DNA from: UBA4655 sp964585575
GTDB taxonomy: Bacteria; Planctomycetota; Planctomycetia; Pirellulales; UBA1268
Length of the DNA stretch: 14,315 nucleotides
Assembly: GCA_964585575.1 (NCBI GenBank)
Contig: CAZPEM010000086.1
Span: 1-14,315 of the forward strand
Reading direction: 5' to 3'
Of the stretch, positions 14,307-14,315 are shown in pieces (the stretch's first letter is position 1; each line of letters starts with the position of its first letter). The position numbers and the translations under genes are program-made. Under the pieces are notes generated by a model, which saw only the letters and a list, made by a program, of their open reading frames with translations, was not told the DNA's origin and did no database searches.

Positions 14307-14315
14307 GGATGTGCT

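Overview
This is a 14.3 kb stretch of a GC-rich bacterial chromosome, most likely from a planctomycete of the Pirellulales type. That assignment is inference. It rests on a MoxR/DUF58 pair facing a secreted alpha-toroid/DUF4159 protein, a secreted PQQ-propeller protein whose mature end reads ADDWPQW, several GTG starts, and very long antisense open frames typical of high GC. No rRNA, CRISPR array, IS element or prophage gene is visible.

Layout, left to right. Positions 1-149 hold no secure gene but carry two hairpins, one of them a nested 41-nt structure. On the minus strand, a MoxR AAA+ ATPase (1068-2090) is followed by a DUF58/vWA-like protein (150-1049). Divergent from them is an 805-residue exported protein (2222-4639) with a prenyltransferase-like toroid and two tandem DUF4159 lobes. 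Its last codons and stop are repeated in tandem as a 15-bp unit (4630-4700). A minus-strand group follows, transcribed from 7420 to 4721: a YkgJ-type cysteine-cluster protein, hisS (joined to it by an ATGA overlap), a gap with a duplicated 18-mer, and a YugP-type membrane zinc peptidase.

Divergent from that group, a plus-strand run starts with recJ (GTG start at 7544). It continues with an AbrB/MazE-like antitoxin and a Doc toxin, the PQQ-propeller protein, and tRNA-Pro(CGG). The right end is a minus-strand pair, uxaE then uxaC. UxaC isomerises galacturonate to tagaturonate, and the UxaE-family enzyme epimerises tagaturonate to fructuronate. That would let both hexuronates enter through the fructuronate branch, and the later enzymes are not in this window.

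Most of the window is housekeeping or lineage-typical. The parts worth a second look are the AbrB+Doc toxin-antitoxin pair with a palindrome over the recJ stop, the duplicated DUF4159 lobe, the stop-codon tandem repeat, the structured element at the left edge, the hairpin touching tRNA-Pro, and the uxaE-uxaC pair placed just past that tRNA. I did not find a clearly new multi-gene system.
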